This document shows positions 62,921-64,000 of a stretch of DNA of 64,000 nucleotides, one piece after another. Positions within the stretch are counted from its first letter, which is position 1. Every line of letters begins with the position of its first letter. Origin of the DNA: Sisyra terminalis (taxonomy: Eukaryota > Arthropoda > Insecta > Neuroptera > Sisyridae); assembly GCA_958496175.1 (NCBI GenBank), contig OY292277.1, positions 50,851,050 through 50,915,049 on the forward strand, given 5' to 3'. The notes beneath the pieces were generated by a model. The model ran no database searches. It had not been told where the DNA came from and worked only from the letters and a program-made list of their open reading frames with translations. The position numbers and the translations under genes were made by a program.

Positions 62921-64000
62921 AAAGAATCAGCAATTCAAATATTGTAAATCAAAAGTGGACTCCTGTGAAATTTCACGAATACCTGTGCGATTTTAAATTC
63001 TTTTTTATTGAATTAAATTTATCGGAATTTATTTTTCAGACTACAATTTAAATCTTCCATATTAATATTACATAGGCAAAAGAAAAGTCTTTGGTGTTTT
63101 CGTTAAATAACCAAGAAAGAAGTTCAAAATTATTAATAATTTGATTTTGTAATACCTAAATGTCTTCCATGGTTACACTCAAACGTATGGCATTCATATC
63201 TCGAAAATTATTAATTACTCCCGAAGTAATCAGTGATTCAAAAAATCCTCCTATATGTTTTTCATACCAATTTGGCGCAAATATTAAGAAAAACCTCCAA
63301 GAAATGTGGTCCATTTCAAACTGTATACATTGAGGAACCCCAAGATTTTTACAATCATAATCACTATCCTCAAAAGCCTCGAATTAAGTAATTGGAACTC
63401 ATTTAGAAGAAAATTCTCAATAAATTACAGAGGATGAAGTTTCGGCAGCCTTCAGAATTCAATGGACCCCAAAATAAAAAGAATCAGCAACTCAAATATT
63501 TGGAATCAAAAGTGAACTCCTGTGAAATTTCGCGAATACCTGTGCGATTTTAAATTCTTTTTTGTGAATTTAATTCCTCGAATTTCATTTTTCAAACTTG
63601 ATCTTTTCAGTAATGAAAAATATTTTCCCGATCTATAAAAACTGCAATTTTTTCAGAAAAACTACAATTTAAATCTTCATTTATATTACATAAGCAAAAG
63701 GAAAGTCTTTGGTGTTTTCGTTAAATACAATATACAAGAAAGAAGTTCAAAATTATTAATAATTTGATTTTGTAATACCTAAACGTCTTCTATAGTTACA
63801 CTCAAACGTATGGCATTCATATTTCTAGAATTATTTTTTAATTTATTATATCTAGCACTGAAATGGAAGTAATCAGCGATTCAAAAAATCCATCTACATG
63901 TTTTTCAAACCAATTTGGCGCAAATATTAAGAAAAATCTTTCAGAAATGTGATCCATATGAACCTTCAGACACGTTGAGGAACCTCAAGATCTTTACAAT
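62921..64000. repeat. 555-bp tandem duplication downstream of the Kazal gene
   Basis: 62921-63475 recurs from 63476 to the window end and beyond. The copies differ by many substitutions and small indels, so this is an old duplication. Shared blocks: AAAAAGAATCAGCAA, GGACTCCTGTGAAATTTC-type sequence, ACCTGTGCGATTTTAAATTC, CTTTGGTGTTTTCG and CCAATTTGGCGCAAATATTAAG. Confidence 0.8.
63156..63345 (-). CDS. Weak coding candidate repeated in the tandem unit
   Basis: A 63-codon minus-strand open stretch reads LGVPQCIQFEMDH, then FAPNWYEKHIGGFFESLITS, and ends MNAIRLSVTMEDI before TAG. In the second unit the parallel stretches read FAPNWFEKHVDGFFESLITS and MNAIRLSVTIEDV, with mostly conservative changes, but the second copy has indels that break the frame. 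No ATG, domain or splice partner was identified. Confidence 0.18.

Overview
The window looks like a piece of an insect nuclear genome, most likely a fly or midge (Diptera). It is very AT-rich, its genes are split by introns, there is no operon structure, and it is packed with transposon remains. Two spliced genes can be read completely. One is a CYP4-family cytochrome P450 on the minus strand (29383-42416, 8 exons, 509 residues). The other is a small secreted Kazal-domain protein on the plus strand (62363-62771, 3 exons, 95 residues), whose cysteine pattern resembles dipteran Kazal-like proteins. Weaker signs of coding are a two-exon piece of unknown function at 60935-61185 and short open stretches near 22.3 kb and 63.2 kb.

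Layout. 1-29 kb holds no intact gene. It contains palindromic foldback elements, a hAT MITE, a pogo-like MITE, fragments of a Penelope-like element (PLE) and of a transposase, and Helitrons, one with an internal inversion followed by a 976-bp tandem duplication. 29.4-42.4 kb is the P450 gene: four introns are 63-79 bp, while three are 3.0-5.0 kb and filled with foldback elements, a hAT relic and local duplications. 43.3-46.1 kb holds a Helitron end and a decayed PLE (reverse-transcriptase C-terminus plus GIY-YIG endonuclease) cut by a pogo-like MITE. 47.0-49.1 kb is a 2.1-kb foldback element. 50.8-51.1 kb is a palindrome carrying two hammerhead-ribozyme motifs, one on each strand. 51.1-57.4 kb has more foldback elements and a tRNA-derived fragment. 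58.3-60.6 kb is a tandem array with a unit of about 340 bp. 62.3-62.8 kb is the Kazal gene, followed by a 555-bp tandem duplication that runs off the window.

The two genes have no evident functional link. The most notable content is in the repeats. First, several foldback families with different ends share one internal skeleton and make 8-9 bp target duplications; one insertion is proved by an empty site elsewhere in the window. Second, small palindromes carry hammerhead self-cleaving ribozyme cores, fitting the PLE remains nearby. Third, palindromic insertions inside P450 introns would be transcribed as long hairpins.
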